A DNA stretch of 64,000 bases, from the NCBI GenBank assembly GCA_902806575.1, contig CADCXD010000009.1:992001-1056000 (forward strand). Reading direction: 5' to 3'. This document shows positions 12,117 to 24,100 of the stretch, piece by piece; within the stretch, counting starts at the first letter, position 1, and each line of letters starts with the position of its first letter. This DNA is from Jackrogersella multiformis. Lineage: Eukaryota > Ascomycota > Sordariomycetes > Xylariales > Hypoxylaceae. A model generated the notes under the pieces. The model made no database searches, was not told the origin of the DNA, and was given only the letters and a program-made list of their open reading frames with translations. The position numbers and the translations under genes are program-made.

Positions 12117-12649
12117 TCACGCGGATGCCTTGACATTGACTAGGGCCTTTCGCTCCTCGAATCGTCGTTGCTTCTTGAGTCGCATAACCTTGAATCGGTC
12201 GAAGTCGGTGAGGGCCTTTCTTCGTTCTGTCTGGTCCTTTCGCTTGGCCCACTTGCTCTCCTTCCACTTCGCATCAATCTCTGCCTTCTCCCATGCCGAC
12301 TTGAGGGTTCCTGTTCGGACGGCGCGTGGAAGCTTCTGGATCTTCAGATCGGACAGTAGCACATCGACAAAGGAGATGGCTTGTCGGGGGACGACCAGCT
12401 TGGGGTCTGCAGAAGGTCCATCAACCAAAGCCTAGAAAACCCCAGTCAGTATATATATTAGTCCTCATTTCCTCGATAAATATTTATATAAATATTTATT
12501 CCGATTTCGGTCTCACGTACGCGCTTGTGGTCAATGATCTCGACAATGGCAGCGAGTCTGCCAGCGTAAGGGCTAGTGCCTTGGACGAGGACGATACGGC
12601 CGACCTCGACCTTGCGCCATTCGGGGGATTCGATCGATGCGTCGCCCAT
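12117..12649 (-). CDS. rpl14: 60S ribosomal protein L14 (eL14)
   Basis: Exons 12649-12521 and 12431-12117; the intron starts GTACGT and ends TTCTAG, phase 0; 147 aa. The N-terminal KOW-type SH3 barrel is clear (WRKVEVGRIVLVQG, AGRLAAIVEIIDHKRVALVDGP). The basic eL14 C-terminal helix (WAKRKDQTERRKALTDFDRF) follows. Cytosolic large-subunit protein. The intron holds a 24-bp perfect palindrome. Confidence 0.94.
12476..12499. repeat. 24-bp perfect AT palindrome in rpl14 intron
   Basis: The 24 bases from 12476 to 12499 equal their own reverse complement. They consist of AT-only ATAAATATTTAT units and sit in the rpl14 intron. Confidence 0.9.
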
Positions 12650-14311
12650 TGTGACAGTATGCTAATAGATTTGGTGTTAGAAGTAGGTCTGTAGAGGATG
12701 GATGGATGTGATTGATGGGAGGGGAAAAGAAGAGAGAGGTGAATAGTAGAAAAGATTGAACCTTGAGGAATGGGTCAGGTAGCGGAGAAAAGGCTAAATA
12801 ATATTAAAGGATTAAAAGACTTACTGATTTCGTGATGTCGTGATGTTAGGTCAAGTCCTCCTTCCTTGAACTTTTCTTTGAGTCGCGCACATGCAGTGAG
12901 AAAGTGGAAAGTGGTGAATCTTGTGTGGGCGGTTAGGGTTAAACCGGAATTTTTGGCAAGCCGCACCCGAGCCCACTAGCGCCGAGTAAATAAAAGTGGA
13001 TATTCTTACCTACATGCAGAACTTTTTTTTTTCATCCCCTTCAAGATGATATGTTTCTTCCATCCTTATTATTAAATAACCTTCACTTCTACTTACAAAT
13101 TCGATACCCTCCAATGGTATCAAAGGTATCATGGTACCAATAGGACAGGTACTGGTATTTGTTATTTCTTAGCATCTAGGATCTAGGTAAGACTCTACAT
13201 TGATTTCTCTCAAACACCCTAATCCCCTTGCTTGTTATGATGAGGTAATTTGCGATTGATTCCGTTCGATGGCGCTCTCGCCGGAGCTGCTATATCAAAT
13301 GGAAAGGTGATAGTTAATTCTTACATATTCTGAACACTTCGTTACAACTCAGTTTTCCATAAGGAGTATGCTATTTGAAACACGGTAGCTAACTCTATCA
13401 CAGACACATTTATCCCGCCGTCGTGACCGATCCCGGATACCGTTCATGCCGAATACGGATACCCTCACATTCTGTTTTAGTTTGGTGCTTATCTTAATCT
13501 AGCCTAGCCTTATAATCTACCTAGGTACTTAATTGAATTATACTAGCCTCTCACTGACGGTTCTTCTATCCCTAGCATTGCTTGGTCAGCTCAAGCGTAC
13601 TGTCTTGTTCGCATACTGGTGGGTGATTATTTAGGCTGCCAGCTAATTTCATTGTTATCAACCGAGATCCGTTGTGTTAATTCGCATTTAATGTGATGAG
13701 TTGGTTACGTGTAATTATGCCAGTCGATGCTATGGTCAGGGTTCGACTGAGAAATAGCTATGCAACAGCGATGACAGGAGAGGTCCAATCTGTTTCCGAT
13801 CTACACATTGATAGAAGAACATTAAGGGGCTATCGGGAAAGCAACAGCAGAATGAATCCATTATGAATATGTTGTAGCATTGCGTATATGACACAAGACA
13901 ATCAACCTCGACACTACCTTCAACTCATAATACCAAATATTTCCATTCTAGCGACCCCCTCGCTAAGTACCTATTGGCTTATGCTCAACCAAACATATAT
14001 CGTTGTTAATCATCACCGGGTATATCTTAAATCTTAACAAAAAAAAGGCTAACTGCAACGCTAGTACTTCATGCAACCCCTATGTTGACGCCATGCGAGA
14101 TCGTGAGCCTGTAAACTCCCCACTGTCTTGAAAAAAACCGGACACCAAATTCTTAAAGGGGAAAAAAAAAAAAAAAAAAAGGATGGCGCCAATAGTGAGG
14201 TATGCATTAGGTGGAAATCACAACCAAATTGAAAATGCCTTGACAATGTACGGCAGACAAGGGAGGGTACTCAGAGGCATGCGATTCGGCGGGAAATGAT
14301 GTCGAGGCACG
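12650..14311. other. intergenic, rpl14 promoter and RBR ligase 3' side
   Basis: No supported gene on either strand. A run of 19 A lies at 14162-14180, and a few CCTAGG words occur near 13520. The first 300 bases are the rpl14 promoter. Confidence 0.5.
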
Positions 14312-16461
14312 CTATTCATCAACGACTGGGAGACCATCTTCCAGCGCTTCTTCTTCGTGAGGCCATTCGAGAGGCTTCATTGAAGCATATCTTAATCCCC
14401 TTTCTTTCTCCAACTCCTTACGCATCACTTCCATCTCGAGTTCCCATCTCCTTCCAAGGTTCGATTTTCGCTGGATGAATCTTATCGTCAGAGCATCTTC
14501 TTCATCTGCGAAATCGGACTCGAGGCTCTCAAGTTCCTTCCTGTTCTTCTCGATTAGTTTTTCCATCTCGGATTCCTGTCTTTCGAGGAGCTCCTCGAGG
14601 GCCTTTGCTTGTCGATCTCGCATCACGTTGATCTTGGCTTGGTGCAGTTGCTTCATATTTTTTTCGACGTTATACTGTTGTCCAAGTTCTCGTAGGTCTC
14701 GTTCTGTCACGACTCTGGAGGGCATTTCTGCATCTGGGTTCTTTCCGAGGCCGTCGCAATAGGCTTCCATATGCTTGAGACGAACTCGCACGTTCCTCTC
14801 GCTCTGCTCTAATGTTGAACGCAATTCCATCTCTGCAGTCACTTGCCGATCTTCGAGGTTGGCAGACGTCTTTGTATGCCGTTCCTTCATCCTTTCGATC
14901 GTAATCGACTGCTTCTCCACAAGGGAGAGCTTCTGGTTTGCATGTCTTGTCCACAAAAGCCATTTTGATTTCCTCTCAAATTCTCGGAATCGCACCATCT
15001 CTTTTGCCTGCTCCGCTCTTAACGCTTTAAACTCTACGCAGCCCCGAGTACGTCCTTCTGCCTCAAGCCTCTCGGCTGCTTCTTTAGCAGCCTCCGCCTC
15101 CTTTTTAGCCTCCTCGGCTGCGAGTGCTGCCATCCGATTCTCTTCCTGGATGCGCCGATCCTCCATCACAGCCTCGCCGTTACATAGATTTGGACAACCA
15201 ACCATTGGATTCCAAACTGCGCCGCAGATGTAGCAAAACTGTGCTCGGCATCGGCATGTCATATGTGTACATCCTTGAGAGAGCTCCACAAGGGTTCGGC
15301 ACTTGTAACACCTTCTCCAGCCTGACTTCTCGCCCATCTTTAAGACATCTTTGAGTTCCCAATCTTCTGGGCAGTCTTGATCTATAGGGTGGGCGTCTCT
15401 CTTACACATGACGCAAACTCGTCTTTTACACTTGCGACAGACAGCCTGAAACGGATATTTGTGATCGACTCTCACTCGTGGCGGTATAAATTCTCCACAA
15501 GCCGGGTTAGAGCAGAATACTCGTGCTTCCCAAGGGGTGCTGAATTGCACGAGAGCCTTGAGGAATTTGGTCTGCTCCTCGCGGGGTAGTACAGACTTGA
15601 TGATGGAACCTGGTATAGGTTGGGTGCAGCAGCGCGGCGGCATTTTAGATTCGTCAGTCGTAGCTTGGTTGATCATGATCTTCAAGCATCTAGGGCAGTA
15701 ACTGTGGCCGCATGGCAACTTCTGAAGGGTTTGGTCTGGCTGAAGATCCTCTCGGCACGCGCTACACGACCTACATAAAAACATGAAACTATTAGCAGAT
15801 GCCATCATAGCCGTCCAGGAAGCTAGACACACATGACCATATCCCTAGGGCGAGGTGGGTTCTTTCGTCTGCGCCGCAATTTGGAGATGCCCATCTTTAG
15901 ACTGATGTAGCTCTTGTTCGTACCAACACTAAAAATGCTCGGGGCGGATTCGATTTCTGTCGGCGATGGTGATAGAAATTTGGGTTGGTTGATATTCGGA
16001 TCTACCTGCGCGAGGTAGTTCTCGTAAAGAGCAAAAGTGAGTGCCCTCGATCGTTTTCTTGTGATAATTCGACTAGTGGGTTCAGGACGCCCATTGTTCG
16101 AAGAGTGGGATGTTAGGTTCGTGCTCGCAGAGCCCTGCGATGCGGTAGATGTACTGCGTGCATGGTTCGTATCTATGGTGACGCTCGATTCAGCACCCGA
16201 CGGGATTCGTTTGTTCTCTATCGTGATGGCACTCGAGGGTCTAAAAATGGCAATACCCAAGTTCGTGGCCTTCATGGTCAGCTCGTTGAAATAAGCATCG
16301 GTTCTCTCGGGCGAGAGTTGGAAAACCTGGGTTAAGTAGTCGGCTTCTTCAAGTTCGGGAGCGATGCCGTCTGGACCGCGAGCTAGGTCCATGGACGGAG
16401 GCTTCTGGACAGACACGGCCATGACAGGCAATGAATGCACAAGAAGGGAATGTTCGAACAT
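14312..16461 (-). CDS. RBR-type E3 ubiquitin ligase (RING-IBR-RING2)
   Basis: Two exons, 16461-15833 and 15770-14312; the 62-bp intron opens GTGTGT and closes TGTAG; 695 aa. The first 210 residues are of unknown structure. RING1 starts at Cys212 (CSACREDL, CGHSYC, CPRC), then comes an IBR (CSNPAC, CRKCKRRVCVMC), then RING2 (CYKC, GCTHMTCRC, FCYIC). The Cys in HMTC is the expected thioester-forming residue. The C-terminal 300 residues are charged coiled coil. RBR ligases pass ubiquitin from E2 to a catalytic Cys and then to substrate. The first intron boundary was chosen because it alone keeps the RING frame. Met14 is an alternative start. Confidence 0.88.
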
Positions 16462-16510
16462 AGGCCCAATCTGGGGGGTCAGTCAATTGACCGAAGTCAT
16501 CGTTTGACTA

Positions 16511-16560
16511 CCTATCCTATCCTATCCTGTCCTGTCCTGTCCTGTCCTATCCTATCCTAT
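16511..16560. repeat. pentanucleotide array, CCTAT x3, CCTGT x4, CCTAT x3
   Basis: Ten perfect 5-bp units in a 3-4-3 pattern, 50 bases upstream of the RBR ligase ATG, in its leader or promoter. Confidence 0.95.
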
Positions 16561-16561
16561 C

Positions 16562-19293
16562 TGTGGGACAGTGCGGGATGGGATGGATATCAATAAGTAA
16601 CGGTGGGGGAGGATCGGACTACCGCGGGCTTGTGTCGTTCTCCTGGCGGCACGACCCCGGTAGCGCTTGACTAGGTACCCTAGTGTAGGTAGGTAGTGTA
16701 CCTAAGGTAAGTATTTGACCCTTGGAATGCGGCTAAGCGGCGATGCCTGAGTGGGTAGATTATAGAGAATACCACAGGTGTAGGTACCTATAGGCAGGTT
16801 AGGTACCTATCGTAATAATGTGACTGCCCGTTCGCCCGATTATCCTAGGTACTGAACAACAAACGCCTAGATCGGGATGAGGATCTGAATCATGGTGACA
16901 AAAAATATTAAAAATAAAAATAAAATAAAAATAAGAAACTTTCATGAGTGGTGCCCACACAACATACCCACCACTATCGTAACTATTAATCGCAACAACG
17001 ACAAACAAGAGACGGTAGCGGCACAAGCCGGAAAGCGTTTGAATGATGTAGTGGGCTGGGATGCAGGTAGGCAGGCTCCGTACCTACCTAGGTAGTGTAC
17101 ATAGGTAGACAGGACAGGCCGCGGACAAGGCTTGATTGATTTGTTTTCCCGCAGCCGACATTCAGCTTTGCCCGATGGAAAAGAGAGGGAGGGAGGAGAG
17201 GGTGATGTGATGTGATGTGATGTGATGCTGCGATTGGGCTGCAAATTAGGTCGCGGGGGTGGTAAGGAAGATGGAAGATGGAGATTGGCCGAGGAATACC
17301 ACCAACGAGAAAGCCCAGGGCTGACCTGGGACTAGGTACCTAGGTATTTACCTACCTAGTGTAGGTACCTAGGTACACTAAGCACTGTGATAATCGGATG
17401 ATCGGGTTTGTGACCGACGTCGTTACTGATCGTATTGATCTAAGTGCATATTCGGATGTGTTGTTTGGTGGGTGAGGTACGGTACACGGTACGTAAGGAT
17501 TCCTCAGTTCCAAGGCTGTTATTGAAGATGACTCGGAAATCTCCCATCCATACCTACTACCAGGTAATGTAGAGTACTAGGGACAGTAATAAAGCTGTCT
17601 GGGGGTTTCCAACCCGCTGCCACATGCAGCTCTTCCGAAGGGTTCCAATCGATGATCGTATGTGGAAGAAGAAGAAAAAGGTATGAACCAACATTACCTA
17701 TGTACACAGGTACCTGGTACCTACCTTGTAATCCATTGGATCCTGGTTCGATATCAATTAATCCTTGCGTGGCATTGGCCAACACCGAAAACCTTAAAAT
17801 AGAACCAAAAGCATACCGTACACTTGCATACCGAGGTACAATACATCCCTCCTAACCTTAGCCCATCACACTTCTACATAGATACCTACATGTAGGTACA
17901 TAAGTAGTAACCTTATTTTGCAAAGCACATTTACTTAGGTAACTAGGTACCTAGCTACCTAGGTAGGCAAGAGGTTATTTTAATTATCAAAAAGCTCAAA
18001 TGCCAATCGAAGGCACCTACCTAGGTACTTAGTAAAAACCTTGGAATGACCATGGGTCAGTTGGCGTTGGGGGGATACCTATGTACCTAGGTAGGTACCT
18101 AAGGTATTTTACATCATAGCTTGGTACCTAGGATGTGGGGGTTGCTGGTAAAAGCTAAGCTACCTATTAATATAGTATACGGGATTTGGGAAGCTGCTGC
18201 TAGCTTCACATTAGCCTACGATATTTATACCTTAATGTTCCAATATAGAACGTATAAATCTCTTCTTCCTTTTTTTTCAAATCTTTTTTGCTTTTATAGA
18301 AAGACACAATCAAAATGTACTTAAGGGTACCTAGGTATTATACACGGTAGGATATATTAACTGCACAAATCCATTTATTCAACGTCGGTCAGCTTTCTCT
18401 CCTACATCAAGAGAATTTCTCGACACATCTCAGGTATATCAGATAGTTAAAATTCAGCTACTTACCTAGGTACCTAACTGCATATATTATCTAGGTTGTT
18501 TTATCAATGGTAAGTTATCAGACTACCTTAGGTAGGTAAGTAGCGTAGCTATCTGGCTAGTTTCTTTTCCCTTTTCCGTCTTGCTCGTCTGCTTCTTCTA
18601 CCATACGTACCCTAAGTGTGCACAATAAGCAACTATTAACCAAAGTAGCTTAATTTCTAAGCGAAGTTAGACATTATTTTCTAGTAAAGTTTCATAGGAT
18701 GCTTAAGTAGATCTGAGCTACGTCTAAATTGCTATGTCAATGCAATGTTCGGTGAAGGAGATTCACCCTGCAGCCTGATCAGCATTCGATTCTGTCATAG
18801 AAAGGAGACGGCCGGGGAGCAAATTCTCTACACAGAGTAGTATTAAATAAGAATAGTTACAAATCGATATAGTCTTTAAAAATGTCAAGTCGGCCATCCA
18901 AGTGCGTCTCATTTCAATTCAGCACACTCCAAGTAGAATAAGGGGTATGGAAGAGATCGAGGAAGAGTATGCATTAATTCCAACCTTAGAACCTACATGA
19001 TAATTTCCTAATATTCACATTCATTGGCCTCCTTAGCTACCTAGGTACTGAGTGTAATTTATTAGACTAAAATCGAAACCCCTTTTATGGTTTCGGGGCT
19101 CTGACTGGCTTAACATCTATTACTAAGTACATAGCTAATAGGTTAATGTGTGTGCGAAGTCCGGGTTTAAGGGGCTTTGCCGGAGCCCGCTCTAGTCTCT
19201 TATTCTAGTCTGTTTTATCGCCCCGTAGCAGTATAAAAACATCTCCGAGTATTATAGTAATGCGTCCTTGTGTACCTAGCTAGGTAATAATAA
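16562..19293. repeat. gene-poor stretch rich in CCTAGG/GGTACC palindromes
   Basis: No gene recognised. Palindromic words of the TACCTAGGTA and TAGGTACCTA type cluster at about 16675-16810, 17075-17100, 17330-17385, 17700-17730, 17880-18135, 18330, 18460-18540 and 19040. A TGATG x5 array lies at 17203-17227. Scattered short frames have no family signal. Confidence 0.6.
17203..17227. repeat. TGATG x5 microsatellite
   Basis: Five perfect 5-bp units, in intergenic DNA. Confidence 0.9.
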
Positions 19294-19512
19294 CAAAAAC
19301 CCGTCAGTGAGCTCGTAAGATGGGTAGTTATGCGAGCTAGCCTGAAGGGATTCGAACGTTGTCATAATAATAGATACACCGAACTTGACGCACTTGCGGG
19401 CGCTATCCATAGCTCGCTAAAAGACCGATTATATCCTGTAGGACCTCAAGAGGATTTTGTGTGTGGAAAGATCCATAGAAACGGCACTACGCACTTCTTC
19501 TACTGCTCGTAA
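19294..19512 (+). pseudogene. possible exon or relic of a small Cys-containing protein
   Basis: The frame is open from 19294 and has an ATG at 19330. From there 60 codons run to a TAA, with three Cys and a protein-like sequence (TELDALAGAIHSSLKDR, YPVGPQEDFVCGK) ending in YCS. The composition resembles the C-terminal exon of a small secreted protein. No signal-peptide exon is visible upstream, so this may be a relic, a missed second exon or a chance frame. Family not identified. Confidence 0.3.
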
Positions 19513-19692
19513 CAGGGGGCGGCGAGCAGCAAGGCGAGTTACTGATACTCAAGAATATCATGATTACTAATGTCATGGCAAAAGCTTGTGTGTTCGACGA
19601 AATTCGTCAAGATATAAAGAGTAGGAAAGTCTTCGCACAGCCAGTATAAGGGTATCGCGAGAAGCCCCTTTGTATATTAGTCCATGGGCAAA

Positions 19693-21808
19693 TTAATTAT
19701 TACTTAACAGCTTCTCCACGGCCCATTTAACGGAGAAGTTCCTGATGTCCGAATAATGCTGACCAACACCGACAAATAGGACAGGCACATTGGTGGCGTG
19801 CACGATACTCACCAAAGTTCCTACCATATCTCCGACTGTGTCACACTTGGAAATGATGAATCCATCCAACGTTCGGCCGGGGCCGAAGGATGAGTTGAAG
19901 TTTCTGGCTTGGGCGACTGAGTCTGTCCCTACAAGCGCCTATTTCCATCAAGTTAGTGGAACATTCGTTTGATAATGAATCTCTTGGGAATCTTACCTCG
20001 CCAACCATTAGGATCTTGTCCGGCTGGGCGAACTTGGCGAATTTCTCTAGGGACGACATCAGCCGCTGGTCGTTGTGTCGCCGTCCCGCCGTATCAATAA
20101 GCACAACATCGAAACCTTCGTGGGCAGCTTCTTTCACGGCCTCTTTAGCGACGGTCGCCGCATCTCCTCCGTACCCCTTCTCGAAAATCTCCACGTTGCC
20201 ACCTTCACGCTCGGTTAACTCCTTCAAGTTCCGTACGTGGACTTTCAGCTGCTCCACGGCACCGGACCGGAAAGTGTCTCCTGCCGCGATCAGCACCTTG
20301 TATTTGTTCTGTAGCAAGAAGTAGCAGATTTTGGACAAGTTTGTCGACTTGCCAACACCGTTGACTCCGACGATGGAGATGACATAGGGCCTCGGTTTGC
20401 GCATCGACGTCGCCGAGGGCTTAATGACGGAATCTATCTCGCGCAAGAGATCTAGTGATGAGGTGGGCGTCAACATTTTACTAAGAGATGCCTCCATGGC
20501 CTTAGCGATGCGAGCATCGATGCTCTCAAAGCTAGCCGTCTTCATGCCGACAAGTTCCTTCTCAACACCCTCGCAAAGCCTTATGGCTGCTTCGCGGGCA
20601 ACGTTCTTCCGTAGCAGATGGTCTTCCATGCCTTTCATGGCTTTATCGAGATCTTCTTTCGTTAATGTCTTGCCGCCTACCACATTGCGGAAGAGACTGC
20701 TGATTGTGTTCAACCCGGTTCCAACAAGTCCGCCTTTGGTTCCGGTCTTCGATGCGGTACTCTTTGCTTCGGCCGACTTCAAGATGGAATGTACCTCATC
20801 ATCTAAGTCCTTTAGTACGAACTGCCCCTTGGAGGTCGTCGTTCCCCACGTAGACGAATCCACCCCTTCGACCGCTGTCGGCCGAGAATTTACTTCTACT
20901 TCGCTATCGCTCGTCAAAGTGTTCTGGGCTACCGAATAATCCAATTGTAGACTATCATCCTCTTCATCCGCAAAGCCATCAGCATCCCACTTCCGACCCT
21001 TCTTAGGTGCTTTCTTAGCCTTTCTAGACGGCGCCTCATCTCCGGAGGACACCTGGGCAGAGCTGTTATTTCGAATTTTTCTAGCTCTCCTCGATATCTT
21101 GGCCATGGGACCCCCTTTCCCTACAACTAGGTGATTTCCAGCAGGGGTAGCGGGCCGAGAGGTAGTCGGAGTAGCGATCGGCGTGGACTCGGCCGTGGAT
21201 GAGAGTTCTAGTGGGCCATTTGGGGACTTACCTCGGGGCCTCAGACCCGGCGGAAGCGGCGGCTCATCCCCGAGGCTTCTAGATATGCTATCCTCCTCTA
21301 GGAGAGAGGAAGCCTCTGTGGATCGGGAGGTATTAGTCGTCCCACTTGCTTCGAGTTCCCGGTATTGCTGGTCGAAGTACTCGTCGAATTTACGACATTC
21401 TATGACGGTAGTATGAGGCTTTCTTAGTTGGTCGCTGTATAAGTCGACGAAAATGGTCTTGAGGTTATCGACGAGCTTGTCAATCCACGAGAGGTGTAGT
21501 AAAGACCGATAAACAGCCTAGAATGATTGGTTAAACACTACGATATTTGTATTGGGGCGAGATGGGTCCCATACAACAAAGATCACACCCAGCTCCTTCA
21601 CAAATGTCCACTTTAACGTGTGTTGCTCAGCCTTGTATGGTGGGTTATTTGCCGTAGAACGAGTGTCCTTTGCGCCAGCCGCAGCGCCCCTTTCTTCGAT
21701 GAATACATCGGCGATGAAGTTGTTGATGACAGATGGATTGATCGGTGCATATGTCCGTGACCAAAGCACGACACCAGAAGTAGTTAGGATCTCGAATGTG
21801 TCCAACAT
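19693..21808 (-). CDS. srp101: signal recognition particle receptor alpha subunit
   Basis: Exons 21808-21575, 21517-19997 and 19938-19693, all GT..AG; 666 aa. The N-terminal longin-like SRX domain (MLDTFEILTTSGVVLWSR) binds the membrane-bound beta subunit. A charged linker rich in Ser and Lys follows, then the NG domain with helical bundle and GTPase: P-loop GVNGVGKS at about residues 462-469, DTAGRR (G3) and SKCDT (G4). It docks SRP-ribosome complexes at the ER membrane and hydrolyses GTP together with SRP54. The last exon (ALVGTDSVAQARNFN... to LLSNN) completes the GTPase fold. Confidence 0.93.
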
Positions 21809-22540
21809 CTTGGGTTGATTTTCGACAACCTAAGAGAGGACGAGGAATTGAAGATTTCGGAATGGGAAAGGGAACGGGAACGGGAAAAAGTCGATATACT
21901 ATTAGGTATGTTATGATCAGGGCTGTGTTCTGGAACCGATACCTACCTGGGTAGTATAGTGTAGATGCACGATGAGGTGACAAGGGTTTAAAAGCTACAT
22001 ATACATTACCTACCTGGTATCTGATAGTATCGAACCAATCAATTCCCGATCACGGAGACAAGGTGGCTTCGGAATTAAACTTTTTTGCGCCTCCGGCACG
22101 TCATTGGAGCCCACCTGGGCACCTGGGGAGAGAGGTACCTTATGTAGGTACAGTACCTACCTCGATACGTATTTGTAGTGTAGTACGTAGTACTTATATG
22201 TACCTAGGTACCCGTGTATGTTCGAAAGGCGGAAGAGGGAAGCAGGGGATCCGCAATGGCAGCTGACAACGTCTGCCACTAGATCAAAACACATTTCCAA
22301 ATCAAGCCGTTTACGAAGCTTAAATCTTTAAAGCTAAAGTTTACCTTTTACCTACTCTCTACCTAGGTACCTACCTAACCTAGGCTTTACTTTACTTCAT
22401 TCACTTGACTTTACTACTTTACATTCTTCTAACACTTCGGAGCTGCGCAACCCTCCAACCTTCAAATATCACATAATCGCCTCCAACAAAACCGTTCACG
22501 AGTTCACGAGTTCATCATCTCACCAACTTATCGACACAAG
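21809..22540. promoter_or_regulatory. divergent promoter region between srp101 and yif1
   Basis: The two genes point away from each other across about 730 bases. The stretch holds several GGTACCTAGGTA-type palindromes (near 22130-22210 and 22360-22382) and a pyrimidine-rich leader before the yif1 ATG. No further gene. Confidence 0.5.
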
Positions 22541-23636
22541 ATGCAGCAGCATCCAAACTACGGCCACTCTCCGCCGCTTCACCATCCCGTCCCGCAACAT
22601 GTCTCTACAGTTCCACAGTTACGATCACCTCCACCTCTGACGTCGTCGCAACCACAGCAGCAAGGGGCATATGGCAACCCCTATCAGCAGGGCACGCCCG
22701 CCAGCGGTACTAATGTCTTCGGCGCTTATGGAAACTTTATGAACGATCCTATGGCCGCGCAATTCGTTGGACAAGTTGGACAGAATGCCTTCAAGCATGT
22801 CGAGCAAAACGTAGGTTCGGTCGCAATAATCCCGCCCTGGTTGTATGGCCCCTATAGAAACCCGGCTAACATATCCATCTACCGACAGATGAACCGATGG
22901 GTCAACTTTTCCGCCCTGAAGCACTACTTCAACGTATCCAACAAATACGTCATCAACAAGCTCTTCCTAGTACTCTTCCCCTGGCGACACAAGCCTTGGT
23001 CGCGAAGACAGACTGTAGGGCCTAATGGACAGGAAGGATGGTTTCTACCACCGCGAGACGACATAAACAGCCCCGACATGTATATCCCGGTTATGGCGCT
23101 TGTCACATACATTCTATTATCCACCCTAATAGCAGGTCTACGGGGTCAGTTCCAACCTGAGTTGTTAGGATATACTGCCTCCACGGCCGGAGTTGTTGTC
23201 ATACTCGAGATTCTGCTTCTGAAGCTAGGGTGTTACTTTCTAAGCATATCAAATGAGTCTCAACTTCTCGACCTAGTAGCCTACTCGGGATACAAGTTTG
23301 TCGGTATTATTGTGACCGTCACTATCGCCGAGCTCATGAACGGAGGCAAGGGGACTGGTGGTTGGATCGGATGGTCCGTCTTTCTATACACCTTTTTAGC
23401 GAATTCGCTGTTTTTAGTGAGTACGATTCTTGCAGAGATATCCCTTTGTGGCACTAACGTTCGACTATTAGATGCGATCACTCCGATACGTTCTTCTGCC
23501 AGAAAGTTCTGGAGGGGATGCACGGGGGCCAATGCAAACGGATACGAGGACGAAACGGAATCAGCGGACGCAGTTTTTGTTCGCTTACTCATATCTCATA
23601 CAACTTTTGTTCATGTGGATTCTTAGCAGAGCGTAG
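22541..23636 (+). CDS. yif1: YIF1-family ER-Golgi transport membrane protein
   Basis: Exons 22541-22810, 22889-23416 and 23472-23636; 320 aa. Intron 1 (78 bp, GTAGGT..ACAG) has no stop and a length divisible by three, so a naive frame reads through it. Removing it gives the family junction EQN-MNRWVNFSALKHYF. Intron 2 (55 bp, GTGAGT..TTAG) shifts to the frame encoding RTQFLFAYSYLIQLLFMWILS, the typical YIF1 C-terminus. A Pro/Gln-rich cytosolic N-terminus precedes FPWRHKPW and about five membrane segments. Yif1 works with Yip1 in COPII vesicle formation. Confidence 0.93.
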
Positions 23637-24100
23637 ATGGCTTCGTCGGGTTCTATCGATAGCTCCCTAAGACTCGTGAAGGTAACTTCGTTTCTAGTGA
23701 GCCAATGGAAACCTTTTTGCCATATCAGGGCTATATAGAAGCGGCAGAGCCACAATTCTCGCAGGCTTGATTTAACTAAGTACCCAGTTGTCCCCTGAAA
23801 ATATCTCGGTAGCGAGATAAGCAGAAACAACAAGATAATATTTTATATTTTATAACGAATACAATCTACCATACGAACCCGAAGTATTTATTGTATAGTG
23901 GTTCCTTCGTGACGATAACATAGGAATAATGCGACGCAAATTTTAATCGAGATTTTAATTGGTTAAGTTCCTTATTCATGTATAACTCTGCCCAACTACA
24001 TATTTTGGTAAAATATAGATACATATGCCTATTCTTTAACTCGGACTAAGACCTACACAAATCAACAGACAGCTGTTGGCGCCCAAGAACGACGACAACA
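23637..24100. other. intergenic
   Basis: AT-rich 3' flank of yif1 and promoter of the Mpv17-family gene. Nothing else seen. Confidence 0.5.

Noticed and set aside
19325..19415. GCGAGCT/AGCTCGC stem flanking a TTCGAA word, tRNA-like at first sight
   Set aside because: The stem pairs but the T-arm is not at the right distance and has no stem; the same bases form an open coding-like frame.
22811..22888. Read-through of YIF1 intron 1 as coding
   Set aside because: Length is divisible by three and has no stop, but the family sequence continues exactly across the GTAGGT..ACAG splice.
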